A stretch of DNA of 64,000 nucleotides, from NCBI GenBank assembly GCA_015680685.1, contig MNCI01036652.1, positions 3,527 to 67,526 of the forward strand, written 5' to 3'. The stretch's first letter is position 1. Each line of letters begins with the position of its first letter. The notes beneath the pieces are model-generated. The model was not told where the DNA came from, did no database searches, and saw only the letters and a program-made list of their open reading frames with translations. This DNA comes from Gnetum montanum. Taxonomy: Eukaryota > Streptophyta > Gnetopsida > Gnetales > Gnetaceae. Positions 35,201-46,459 of the stretch are shown here, in pieces. Both the position numbers and the translations under genes were made by a program.

Positions 35201-35847
35201 TGAGGTGATAGAGTAGCGGTTGCAGATGGACTTGCTCACATAGAAAAATCATGAATGGAAGAATTACATTACTAAGGTGTACTAGTGGGCATAGACACAG
35301 AAGAACCACAAGCATTAATATAAGCATGAGCATGATGCATACCTACAATGGTATAACGAGGAGTTTATCGAATGTCACCACCTCAAGATGTTTCTTCAGG
35401 TGATTGGTAGGAGGTAGGCTTATGAGTTGTCTACATTACATATAGTGGTGAGTGGCTCTCCTGAGTAGTAGATCGTAACCCCTTTGGGAGAGGCTTCCTC
35501 TACTACCTTCTTGATGGAGCCACCCACATGGACCACTATGGACAAAGGCAAGACCAATTGACTTTAGCCAAGCAAACTAGATGTAGCTTTTTGAGGCTAA
35601 GATACTCTAATGCTTGAAGGTTGGCCTTGAAAAGTTTCCTCTAGAAGACACTGATGTAGGACCCTCTTAGGTTAGTTATTAATTTTTGTTCTTTTTCATG
35701 TTTTGGATTAGCTTGTGTATTATAGGTTTACTTACTAACTACTCATTTTTGTTGCAATTGTGGTAGTAAGCACCAAGAGATGCTATGGGCCCCAGCAACA
35801 CAATGGAGAAGGAAGAACCTTCATCCCCTCCTAGCATTACTAGTTGA
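32254..35847 (+). pseudogene. TE-4 antisense multi-exon gene (aORF)
   Basis: Likely exons: 1, about 32254-32715 (homologous to TE-3 17187-17636, but with the donor decayed to AT); 2, about 32795-33075; 3, 33159-34211; 4, 34309-34536; 5, 34627 to about 34767; 6, 34863-35670; 7, 35767-35847 (TGA). Exon 3 shows VRGVRVVLDLSEAFF, LYPLFRACAFLKLLSQGKIL, HFAFFVGYL and QLSKPWIKH. Exon 5 carries MESWIDMPNKFSFMEGIVEN, like TE-2 and TE-3. Exon 7 ends PSSPPSITS. Many in-frame TAG/TAA stops make it a pseudogene. The gene lies between the protease and RT modules of a contiguous minus-strand element. Confidence 0.72.
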
Positions 35848-36070
35848 GCATGACCTAATGTAGCCCTACTATTGGATTTTTTTGCATTTTTTTATGTCAT
35901 TGCTACATGATGCTAGTCATGATATGTACTAACATTCATATGATATTTATTGGATGTATTTGGTATATGTAATATGTGACATGTAAGCTTTTCTTTATTT
36001 GCTATGCACTTAGTATGCTTACTATGCAATGAATTAATGTGCCAAGTTAAGATTATGCAGCGACAATGTC
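35848..36070. other. AT-rich stretch after the TE-4 antisense gene
   Basis: No gene is seen. It is low in GC and corresponds to 9967-10353 of TE-2 and 20976-21160 of TE-3. Confidence 0.45.
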
Positions 36071-36378
36071 ACTAGGCCATTGCAAGCCCCATGTAGTTTA
36101 AGGCCATAGTGTGAGGGTCGATGTTAGTTTAAGGCCATTTCGGACCATGATGATAGTTTTAGGCCATTCTAGGCCACGTTATGCTAGTTTAAGGCCATTT
36201 CAAGCCATTATGATTGCTAGTTTATGGCCATTTCAGGCCACATTGGTAGAATCAATGGGGGGTAGTTTAAGGCCATTCTGGGCTCAGTGGTAGTTTAAGG
36301 CCATTATGGGACATGCATTGCTAGTTTAGGGCCATGGCAAGCTACACATTACTAGTTTAAGGACATGGCAAGCCACAC
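36071..36378. repeat. TE-4 module-border array (AGTTTAAGGCCATTTC)
   Basis: About ten units of 25-45 bp with AGTTTAAGGCCATTTC or AGTTTAAGGCCATGGC, followed by a short GC-rich filler such as GGACCATGATG. It sits between the antisense gene and gag-protease. Confidence 0.85.
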
Positions 36379-36733
36379 AATGTTATTTCTCTTTTTGTGA
36401 TTTTTTCTTTTCTAATTTTTATGCATTTTTATGTTTTTTATGCTTAAGCTAATAACTACTAAAGGGTAAACTAAACAAGTGAATGTGAAAACTAAGCAAA
36501 ATGCATAAAAAAAGAAAATAAATGTGTAAACAAAGTAAAGAAATGTGTAATCTAAACAACCAAGCTAAATGTAAATGTGTAAACAAATGCAATGCATGAT
36601 ATGTAGAAATGAAGGACAGATAGACACCTAGTGTGCTTCGAGCTAAGGGGGTACCTTTGTCGTGAAGTTGCTTCCTAACCCGGTGTGGGTTGGGAGTCAT
36701 GTAGGGCCTAGACTGTACTATGTGATAGTCTTC
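36379..36733. other. A-rich stretch after the TE-4 array
   Basis: No gene is seen. Short repeats of AATGTGTAAACAAA and AAGCTAAATG occur at 36500-36600. Element leader-type or filler sequence. Confidence 0.4.
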
Positions 36734-37033
36734 TTAACCTTTGTCTACTATGTCAAAAGGTAGTTCTACCCATAGGGCATCCTCTAGGAGGTCGTTAGCT
36801 TCTTCTGCTTGTTCGGGTGGGTTTGCCTCATGTGTTTCATCCTCATCCTTTACTACAGATTTATCATTAGGAAACTCCACCTCTAACCCTTGCTCAGTGT
36901 CTATGTTGTTAATGGCTAGAGGGGCTTCATTTTTGCTATGGGTAATAACCTCACCACCTTCATATGGAAGGTGGATTTCTTGGTGAATGGGAGAGGAAAC
37001 AGCTTGTAATTGGGCCAAGCACAACCTACCCAA
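36734..37033 (-). pseudogene. TE-4 polyprotein linker downstream of protease
   Basis: An open 99-residue stretch continuing from protease: SSPIHQEIHLPYEGGEVITH, then INNIDTEQGLEVEFPNDKS, an acidic part, and ALWVELPFDIVDKG. The same landmarks end the sense-strand modules of TE-2 and TE-6, so the linker is conserved although RT does not follow directly. Confidence 0.7.
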
Positions 37034-37290
37034 TATCAGGTTGAAGTCTGGAATTTCCTCTACAACGATGAATTCAGTAGTAGTGGGAAATTATTTCCCT
37101 ACCATGAAGGCTATCATGAAAATTCCTCTAATGAAAACACACAACCTGTTGAAGGATTTTAGACACATGGTCTTTGTTGGTTTAATTTGCTCTACAAGGC
37201 CTGGTTTGTTAACGATAGTGTATGGGGTGAAATTTTTTTCCACCTGATTGTCAATGTGCATCCTTTAAATTTTACATTACTTGACATGTA
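37034..37290 (-). pseudogene. TE-4 retropepsin (protease), active site lost
   Basis: The protease is recognisable by CLKSFN, VVEEIPDFNLILGR and IVNKPGLVEQIKPT. The active-site segment reads MHIDNQVEKNFTPYTIV against VHIDDGAATNVVPYSII of TE-2, so the catalytic D-D-G has become D-N-Q. The region also shows a likely frame change at its N-terminal side. Dead enzyme. Confidence 0.72.
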
Positions 37291-40200
37291 TTGTTATAAC
37301 CTGACCCTTCTGAGGGTTGACCTTAATTTCCTCATCATGTAATGCAAGGGGTATTAAGCTCGATTCCTATGATGTGGGAGGTAACATCATAGCATGGATG
37401 GAATGCTCATCTACTGGGATGTCTTCCATGATAGGAATAGAGGTCAACATCTAGACTAGTGCTTCATGGTGGGTAGATGATATCGTATAGGCTCAGCATT
37501 ATGTTCTTCTACTTTAATGCTTACTTCACCTAGGCTAATGCATCTAGGAAGTTCTTGCCATTGTCTACCATTTTGTTGGCCTTGACCTCCTCCATGCATT
37601 CTAAGAGATGGATCTCTCATGGAGGGGACTTGGACTTAGCATTCTTGTCCTATTAGGAGGCCTCAATGCCTAGTTGTAGTTTGCTAGTGGTGGCCTTTTC
37701 TATTGCTTCGGCCATAGGGACTATAGATAGAGGGGTACTGGCTTTGGTGGATCTAGTTTCTTTTGCTCCTAATGTTTTCTAATCATCCCATTAGCTAGAT
37801 GCTCATTAGGCCTATTGGGTTGCCATCTAGATGGTCTGTTGGTATGGCCAACACGATTGGCTTTTGGGAAAAAAGGAATTGATGCATTACCCACCACCAA
37901 ACTTCAAGTATGTGAGGGCTTAGCATGCTATGGCACCCTAATGGAAAAGGGTGGCTAAACTATTGTTACTGTGACATGCTATAGAACCCTAACCACAAAG
38001 GGTATTTTGGGTGCCCAACGTGGCACTCTAACAATGAAAGGAGACCCCAAACTCATGGAGGCTGAGGGGGGCCCTATGCTATCAAAGGACACATGGACCA
38101 TGAATGGTTGTTGCACTAGTTCTAGATTATCATCAACATTGATGGTGTTGATTATGTACCCTACATCATCTACATTCAAAGGATCCTTATACACCCTCAT
38201 AAATTGGTTTTAAGGCCTCACTAGGTTGGTAGCATCAAGCACCAACTCATCTCTATTAATCATTCATTGTAGGTCATCCTACAGGGCCATGCAAAAGTTA
38301 GTGCTATGCCTGGGCAACTAGTGGTAGTGGCAAGACCTATCCTTCCTAAAGTGTTTTGGTACTAGTGGCTTATTCAAGGCTACTGATGCAATATTTCTTA
38401 GAATCTCGTAGTATCTATCGTGTCTCTTGCAAGTGTCCTTTGAAATTTTCTTGTACTAGATACATCCAACCTTTAGCAATTTTTCCAGCAGTTCCAAAGG
38501 TTTAAGGGGCATCAGGGTATACTTTGAGTGATCCTTGCACTCAAAGTTGGACCTCAGAGTAGGTTGCACTATGGCCACTAAAGCCATGGGATGGTTAGTT
38601 GTTTCACTAGAGCTAATAGTTTTGTTATTGACCAAGGCCTTGGGTGGCCTAGCCATTGGCTTTAGATTAGTCATTTTGGCCTCGTTGACCATAGTTGCTA
38701 TGATTGTGGTTTGCTTCCCCTTGTCTTTGTCCTTCTTGACATGTAATTTCTTATAGGCCATGTAGGCTGGTTCTTATTAGGTTTCGCCACATCTTGTATG
38801 CTTTTTGTTTGGGAAAAGGCCTAGCTCAAGGACTACAAGGACAAGTAATATAGTTTTGACTTGATAAAATTATTAACTACACCCTTAAAGATGGCTAGAA
38901 GGTGCATCTCTACTATAGGCTCATAGATTTCATTTAGTGATGCAGTCCAGTGTTGGATAAATTTCTACATGGGCTCTAGATGGCCCTGCTTGATTTGCAT
39001 GAGCTTGTCAAGGGTGGTTTTCAACTTCAAGTTGTACTTGAAGCACATGATGAACTAACTTAGTAGATCCTCCAAAGAGGAGATTGAGGCCCTAGGTAAT
39101 GTCTACTACTAATCTAGTGCCTTGCCAGTGAGTGACATGGTGAAAACACATATGATGGTGTGTGGTCATGCCTACAGTAATAAGCACTCAAACCAAAAGG
39201 TCACCAAGTGGACGTTGGGATTCCCTTCACCATCGTACTTGGTGAAGTGATGTAGTAGGATCCTAGTAGGTAGAGACAATGGTGGAATAGTAGGACTTAT
39301 GGGATCATCTTGGTAGAAGTTCAACACATGAACTATTTTGGAGGAGGTAGCCTTGACTCACTTCACCTCTTCTATTAAGGTTTGTATCAACTAGAATGCC
39401 TGATCCAAGCCTTGGGATGTGACAGTAGGCTACGCTGATTATGTTGCCTGCTATGCTAGTTGTGTGGCCCATGACTTGGCTACAAGTTGTGGGGCCACGC
39501 GAGATGCTTGCTACATTGGTTGGGCTATGGATAGAGTGACTAGGGCAAACCATACATGCATGGGTTAGGACACTACTGAATGTGAAAATAAAACAAGAAC
39601 ATAAGATGCCTAAGCTGTTTGGGGCTGGGAAGGATGCACGGTGTGAACATAACGCTAGGCAGGCATAATAGTTGCTGGAAAAATAGTAGGGCAAGTTGTG
39701 AGAATGCCACAAAGGGCAAGTTAACCATAGATAGGGTGTCTTGACACGTGTGCTATGTCTAGTGTGTTGCTACAATGAGCATTGTCTTGGAAGGTAATGC
39801 CAAGGCTATAACTATCTCAGGGAAGATAAGTGGACAAGGTTGCAGGAGGACTAGACTAGGGATTATCTACTGGAACGAGGTTTGAAAGGAGTCCTCATGC
39901 TCAGAACAAGCCTCAAACTCATCCTCCTTCCCATGTATGGGCTCCTCATAATCTGTTCCTACCGTGTGCTCACTCATTCAGATGAGATAGACAAGCATCC
40001 ACCAATAGGGTTTAGTAAGCAGGATGAAGTTAACGGAGGAAGGGACATACTCCCATTCATTTTGATGGACAAGCTTGTAACCTCGCTTTTTTTCATATCT
40101 ATGTAGTCTATGAATAGACCTACCTAGATCTTTACACAAATGAAGTCATATTTCTCATCATTTAGTGTAGTATACTCAGGATCATAGCCATGCAACCTAA

Positions 40201-40318
40201 GGAATTGCCTCAGCTCTGTCATGGTAGGACTAGCAAGGTGGTTAATCCTGCTTTCCTATTGAGTAGGAAAGATAGTGAGTGTGCTCGAGACTAATGCCAA
40301 GGCTTTTTTAGAATTCAT
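37291..40318 (-). pseudogene. TE-4 gag
   Basis: Starts at ATG 40318 (MNSKKALALVSSTLTI). A region near 39712-39305 matches the Pro/Ser-rich part of the other gags only loosely. Capsid pieces lie near 39050-38850. A basic tail (38761-38456) contains KKLHVKKDKDKGKQTTIIAT and ends SNFECKDHSKYTLMPLKPLE, aligning with TE-2 and TE-6. The zinc-knuckle region near 38320 is decayed. MRVYKDPLNVDDVGYIINTI (38200) matches TE-2 MGIYKDPLNTKEVPYIINTI. The recognisable pieces share one frame, broken by many stops. Confidence 0.72.
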
Positions 40319-40741
40319 TGTACTAATTGAAATTTGTAGAAAAATGGCTAACTCTAGAAATTTCCAAAAAATGGCTAAGTCTAAAAACTATAGAAAAAAT
40401 GACTAACTCTAGAGAAAATGGCTAAGTCTGAAGATTGTAGAAAAATGGCTAAGTCTAGAGACTACACTCTTTATGCTATGAGCTAACTAAGCTCTCTATT
40501 GAGAGCCTAAAATTTAGCTAAGTGTAGGAATGGATGCTTTGGGGTTATTACACAAGGTTTCAAGGGAACCAATGATAGGATCCAATCTACACCAACCAGT
40601 TACTAGACAAAACCTACGCTAGCCTAAGATCTATCTACTATTAAACATGGTAGGTCCACAGGGGTTTTGGGTCTATGCTAGCCTGAAGAAAAAGCATGCA
40701 AGACAAACACCAATGAAGTTTGAAAGAGGGAAATGGATTCA
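40319..40741 (-). other. TE-4 leader with short tandem repeats
   Basis: Non-coding leader between gag and PBS. At about 40330-40470 a 30-40 bp unit with AGAAAAATGGCTAACTCTAG is repeated four or five times. Around 40540-40740 is a single diverged copy of the 165-bp unit of TE-1 and TE-3. The TE-4 palindrome word occurs as GACTACACTCT at 40461. Confidence 0.6.
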
Positions 40742-40758
40742 CCCTCCTTCTAGCGCTA
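40742..40758 (-). promoter_or_regulatory. TE-4 primer-binding site
   Basis: The minus strand reads TAGCGCTAGAAGGAGGG, with a 6-base spacer (GTTTTC) to the LTR end GCTATA. Its first bases carry a G-to-A change from TGG. Confidence 0.68.
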
Positions 40759-40764
40759 GAAAAC

Positions 40765-42560
40765 TATAGCAACCAAAAACATTGGTGGCTGGAACATCGA
40801 GGGGTCTGCAAGCACATAGTACTAACCTCAAGTCTATGTGAGGGCATGCTAGAAGTAGAAATGAGGTTCCTAGAATGGTCTTTTCAATTGAATTAGGACT
40901 TACTAAATGCAATGCCAAATGATGTTGAGTGTCAAGCAATATTCGGGGTGTCAACAATATCAATAAGGGTGAGCATAGTTAAGGGTTTCGGTGCAAAATG
41001 AAGGTGTTGACACATAGTGGTGCATGAAAAATAGTGAAAAATGAAAGTAAAATACCAAAATGCAAGTAAAAAATTGCTAAAAATGCACAAAAAGAGAGTG
41101 AGAGAGAATGGAACACTACCCCAAATGGGGTTGAGCATAGTCAACCTCAAAAGGGGTGAGAAGGTATGTGATGTCTAACAAGCATAGTGGAAAACATAGT
41201 CATAGTCTCATGGGTTCTATCCATGAATACTAATGTTCTATCATGGTTTCTATGCCTACTGGGTTGGCTACCATGGTGTGTAGTGGACTGTGGTGGTCTG
41301 TAGTGACCTACGATGAGCTATAGTGATGTGCAACCTTGCCAAATGCCAACCTGAAATTTGCCAATGCCTCGACTTGCCAAAATGCCAAATGCACTTTAAC
41401 TTTGCAAGCCTTGCTTCAATTTTTTCAACCCCTAAAACATAGAGGGATAGGATATTCATAGGCCTAGGGTTAGTGTGAAATGTGGATCGACTGCCACATG
41501 GTAATGGGATCGTTAGGACTACACTACACCCAACTACACTCTCCACTAAGGCCAGTGGTGTTGTGCTCTACTATACTCTGCCAAAGTTTGTGAGATTGTG
41601 AGACTATGACTATGTTTCCAATTACATGTTCATGTGCCAAAAAGACCACAATGTACTTGAAAAAAATGCAACTTTGAAGACTACACTCTAGGATGGTGTC
41701 CACTATCTTAAGTGAGGTCAAGTGTAGTTACAATTTGGAGACAAAAAGGGGTACAAAAAAGATGCATTTTTGCTAATTATGTTTGCTGGAGGTGTGTTGG
41801 AGATAAGATAAGTATTAGTGCTAAATTGTAGAGGCCTTTAGAGGCTATTCTAGCTAACTACACTTGACTACGCTCTGGACTATGGGAGAGAAAAATTTTG
41901 CAAAAAAGTGGCTTTGTGCTAACTACACTCTCCATGGAAGGTTGACTATGCTCCCCACTAGGGTTGAGCATAGACCCAGCATGTAGAAAAATTTTGCAAT
42001 ATCTAGCTTCCAACTTACTACACTTGACTACACTCTAGTCTAGTGAAGAGTGTAGTCTCAACACTTAGAAAATTTCCACCAAACTAGGTCTTCCATGCTA
42101 ACTATGCTTGACTACACTCCAGGACAACGGAAAGCATAGTCTCAACACTTAGAAAAATCTATAGTCATTGGCTTGACACTTAGAAAAATTTCCAAAACTA
42201 GCCCTTGGTGTTGACTACACTCTCTACTGAGTTGACTACAGTTCAAGGTAGTGGAGAGCATAGTCCCAACACTTAGAAAAATTTGTAGTTTCATGATCTG
42301 TGATGTCACTTAGGCAAATTTGTAGAGAATCAATTTTTAAAGTTGACTACGCTCTCCACTAGGCTTACTTCTTTCTGGGGCAATGAAGAGCATAGTCCCA
42401 ACACTTAGACAAATTTGTAGAAAGTGAGCTCATGCTGAAACTTAGGCATATTTGCAGTTGAGACACGATACCCCAAATTTGGTGGTGTTTCAAATGGGAC
42501 AAAAAATATTAGATCTAGACCAATTCAAGTCACAATCAACTATGCATCTTAGCTCCCAGA
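40765..42560 (-). mobile_element. TE-4 LTR
   Basis: The PBS-proximal edge at 40765 aligns with the TE-1 and TE-3 LTR ends (about 40765-40870 to 6295-6400 and 25694-25800). Beyond about 41130 it is filled with GACTACGCTCTCCACT words. The outer edge is not certain; the sequence type changes near 42500-42600. No second copy is clearly defined, though the spacer at 30296-32250 shares words with it. Confidence 0.6.
41517..42400. repeat. GACTACGCTCTCCACT palindrome clusters in TE-4 U3
   Basis: At least ten copies of GACTACGCTCTCCACT-like words and their complement AGTGGAGAGCGTAGTC (mostly decayed to AGAGCATAGTC), about 50-130 bp apart: 41517, 41860, 41918, 42016, 42108, 42213, 42254, 42343, 42386. 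Pairs such as 42213 and 42254 are inverted and can form hairpins. Most copies are followed by ACTTAGAAAAATTT. Confidence 0.82.
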
Positions 42561-42599
42561 GTTGCTAAGGTCAAGAGCTAAAGTTCTAGGTCAAACTAT

Positions 42600-43755
42600 A
42601 GTCATTTTAAGTGTTTCTAATTGTTTTTTGAGCTTCCCCTCTTTCTTCCATGCTGGGCATGGGGTGCTTAGTGTGGAAGACTAGGGGAACAGCTTTTTGG
42701 CCATTTGGAATGAGTTTCCTAAGGTTTTAAGGCTCTAATTAGTGCTAAAAGGGTCCTAAAGTGCATGCAAGGTCATTTGGTGTCATTCTAAGGTGTCTAT
42801 AAGTTCCATATGAGTTTGCCCCTCCTCCCTCAATCTCCACACTAGCTAGCATGGAAGAGAGGGCCCCAGTGTTAAAGAATCATAAATCTCATATTTGGAC
42901 CAATTTTGGCCTTAATATCAACCATGAATTTGTGCTCCTAGGGTTGCCAAGATCGAGGACTGGGGTTTACGGTCAAAACTAGTTAATTTGAAGGTTTGCT
43001 AGGTGGTCTTGCCCTATTCTTCCATGTTGGCCAGCATGGAAGAGGTGGCTCTTAGCATAGAAAAACTAAGAAACTCTATTTTTTGCTAATTTTTTATTAT
43101 TTTTGGCCATGCATGTGGGTCTCCAAGGTTGCTAGTATCAATTGCTGATGCCTGGTGTCAAAATTTGGTCATTTCAACAATTGTTAAGTGGTTTTTTTGG
43201 CTTTCCCATTTCTTCCATGTTGGGGTTTCTATGCTCAATATGGAAGATCAAGGGAGCCATATTTTTTCCTATCTATGATCAATTTTGGAGAGTCTGAGGG
43301 TTTCGAGATGTACAAACATTGTTCTACGATGGACACAAGGCTTTCTGATGTCCATTTGAGGTACCTAAGGGTCATTTTGTGAGTCACCCCACAATCTCCA
43401 TTCTAGCCAGTGTGGAAGGGATGACTCCCATTATGGAAGAGCTAAGGAACCTTATTTTTGCTATTTTCTGACATTTTGGCTATTCATGTGTGTCCACAAG
43501 ATTGCTAGTGTTAATTGTTGATGCCTAGAGTCAAAATTTGGTCATTTTAAGGGTTGTAAAAGGGTTTTTAGGCTTTCCCTCCTCCATCCATGCTAGGGTT
43601 AGGATGCTTAGCATGGATGGAATCCTACTCAACATGTATAATCCAAGGGAGGCAAGTTTGGGTCATTTCAATCAACTTCTAGAAGTCTAGTGGCCTCCGA
43701 AAGAGTTAAATTGCTTCTAGAAGTCAATTTTCATGAAAAATTCAATGGTTTTGGG
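42600..43755 (-). repeat. Inverted arm of the ~185-bp CTTCCATGCT repeat
   Basis: Six units at about 42640, 42825, 43010, 43210, 43395 and 43580, each with a TTCCATGCT...AGCATGGAAG core. The flanks match the reverse complement of 47260-48700. For example, 43665-43755 aligns with 47265-47350 around CTTCTAGAAG, and 43480-43620 with 47400-47540. It forms a large, diverged inverted repeat with the array in TE-5. Confidence 0.78.
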
Positions 43756-43759
43756 TTCC

Positions 43760-44180
43760 TGAAACACCAAAAAAAATTTGCATGTTATAGCCAATTTTCA
43801 TCATGTAGCTTTCATTCCATGAAACGTGAGGCAAAACTTTATTGTAAATGTGAAGATTGTAATCCACAATGAGCAATTTCACATACTTTATACTTTTGGG
43901 ATTGAAAATGCCTCATAAGTCATTAAAGCCTCATTCTCCAAGTGAAACAAGTCATCTAGTGTCTATATTTAATCTTGGGGCTAAATCTCACCAATCCCCA
44001 ACATGGAAAGGTGGGAAGTTTTTCCTCAACTTGGAAACTCTCCCTCCCCACTTCCCCTTCCTTCCCACCATGCCCACCCCCTTCCTTCCCACCATGCCCA
44101 CCCCATCCACACCAACNAAACCTTCCCCCAATGTCAAAGTTTCCCGCTGGCATGGGTTTCAAGTAAACTATGTATAAAGC
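43760..44180 (+). mobile_element. TE-5 partial 5' LTR
   Basis: Starts TGAAA, and bases 43772-44000 align with 53937-54270 of the complete LTR through GCATGTTATAGC, CATGTAGCTTTCA and AATTTCACATACTTTATAC. Two 24-bp copies of a CCTTCCTTCCCACCATG unit lie at 44056-44100, just before an unknown base at 44117. Open frames here on both strands are taken as chance. The rest of the LTR is missing. Confidence 0.7.
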
Positions 44181-44203
44181 AAAAAAAAAAAAAAAAAAAA
44201 AAA
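44181..44203. repeat. A-run of 23 bases
   Basis: A homopolymer right after the partial LTR and 64 bases after the unknown base at 44117. It may be real or mark an uncertain assembly join. Confidence 0.8.
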
Positions 44204-46459
44204 TAACCATTTGGCATTACCTGGAAATTTTAGAAAAAACATCAAGTCAAAGGTGAAATTAGCCTCTGTAAAAAGCTCTAAGGTGTTTATCTAAATTAGC
44301 TTAATAAATTCCATGAGAAAACATTATTGCAACTTTCATAGCTTTAAATTATGGAAATACTTTGCCAATTTAGAAAAAACATCTAATTAGAGGTGACATT
44401 AGCCTCTGTAAAAAGCTCTAAGATGTTTATCTAAGTTAGGTTAAGAAATTCCATAAAAGTATTGTTACCATCTTTTATAGCCTTTTACTTCATAAACAAA
44501 ATATTATAGCCAAAACTAAGTCATAGTCTAAATTATGCATAAATTTAGAAAAAGCATGCATGAATTTAGAAAAAAGCATTAAAACTTAAAAAGCATTAAA
44601 AAATTAAAAGAGAATATAGCCATAGTAAAAAAAATTAAAAAAAACTAGTGAAGCCATATTTAAAGCATAAGTTTCACATGTGTAATGAAAAAATACGCAT
44701 ATCAATCACTTCCATCCCCAAAGGGGTAATGTGCTACACTACAATTTTGCCTTATTTACATAGCCATAAATAAAAATTCATCAAAAATTCATGAAAGCTC
44801 TTATTTCAGTTATTCCACCATGAAAAGAACCTTGAAATAACAAATTTTGCAGCCATAAATGTTTCAACCAAAAATACATAGCCGTTTTTACATGATATTT
44901 AGACAAATTAGCAGAATAACTGTAGCCATCACCATAAATTCCCTTTTTGCATAGGGTTAGGAAAAAATTTGCCAAAAAAATTTTTGAGCTCCAAACAAAG
45001 TGATTCCACCATCATTTGAAAGCTTAAATTGAGTCCTATGCATCCTTACTTACAGAAAATGCAAAATCCTTGTTTTTTATTCAAAAAAATTCACCAATGT
45101 GGACAAAATTTTGATAATGGCATGAACCTCCTTTAGACCTAGGATTGATAAAAAACTCATTAAAAATTCGTTTGAAGCCCAATTGAAGTGGTTCTACCTC
45201 TATTAGAAAGATGAAGCCAAGGTCTATTCAAAAATAGTAAAATAATAGCAAAAACCCCTGCTATTTTCTTAAAAATAATTCATGAACTTACATGAAATTT
45301 TAGAAATGGCATTGAAAGCCTAACTGCATGACCTTAGGAAAACAACCATACCTCCATTGTTATTGATTCAAATTGAACAAGAAAACATCCATTAAAAAGC
45401 TTAAATGAAGATCTAAGAACTCATATTATCAAATAATAAAAATATGTAGCCATTTTCTTAAGAAAAAATACACAACTTTAGTTGCTTTTTCCATGTAAAA
45501 AGCTAAAAAGTTTAAACCCAACTTAACATAGGCATAAAAACATAGCCAAAATAGCCAAAATGATTGATACCCATTAGAAAGTGCACCAAAATAATGGTGT
45601 ATGATTTTTTTGAAATATAAATTTGATGAATACTTTGGCCTAGCTTTGAAAAAATGGCCAGACCCAAAAATTTTGGGGAAAAAAGCACAAAAACAACAAG
45701 ATTGATTTTAAAAATCAAATCTAATGAGGCAAAAACAATGAAACAACCACGGATACATGCAAAAATGGACAAAATAAGAGGTGAGATTTCAACAGAAAAA
45801 AAATTTTCCCCCTCTATCAAAGTAGATCTGAGAAAAATGGCCCCACATGTTGTAAAAAAATGCAAGAAAACCATTAAAAATAACTAAAAATGAAAAAAAA
45901 ATAGGTGGAACTACCTACCTCGAAGTGATGATGGACAAGGTCTAAATGGAGATAGGCCTACAATGCTCTGAAAGCTCCTTGGAATGCTCATCCATCTTCT
46001 AAATTGTAGGGTTCTAGCTCCTTTCCCTCACTACTTAGGTCCCATGGTAGGCTCAATGCTGGGGATTATTGAGATTAGGAGAAAATGGGAGTTCTATGTT
46101 GGCTATGATAAGGATGGAAGGCTTTCATGTTGGAAATTGGTTGCTTCTTCCACAAAAATCTTTGCCAAAGCTCTCCTCTAATCTGAAATTTCCAAGAATG
46201 ACAATTATGATTGAAAACTTGCAAAATTCAACCATATAAACCACATCTAAACCTAAACCTAATTCAATGTACCATAACTCCATGTGCAATGATGTGCAAA
46301 GTGGGGAAAGTCTCTTAAATTATGATTTTTGGTGGGAAAAAACTTCACTTTTCAAAATTTAAAATTCTTGGATTGTAAGCCCCATACTACACCTTCCCTC
46401 TTAACCAAAACTTACATCAACATTGAGCTTTTTTCCAATTTTGACACTTGGAACCATAT
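44204..46459 (+). other. TE-5 AT-rich spacer, first part
   Basis: No gene is seen; open frames here are short and AT-biased. A 140-bp direct duplication (44229 and 44369) carries AGCCTCTGTAAAAAGCTCTA. Bases about 45050-46460 align, in the same direction, with 62078-63420 of TE-6, at an offset near 17.0 kb. That places it as the stretch after the antisense gene of the element, whose gag, protease and antisense gene are missing in TE-5. Confidence 0.6.

Noticed and set aside
7020-35847. Antisense gene as an independent DNA transposon inserted in each element
   Set aside because: Same location and orientation in four families, no terminal inverted repeats or target duplications seen, and no recognisable transposase catalytic motif.
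43869-44206. Overlapping open frames on both strands, Pro-rich on plus
   Set aside because: They lie inside a partial LTR, span an unknown base and follow a simple CCTTCCTTCCCACC repeat. The homologous LTR at 53927 does not keep the frames.
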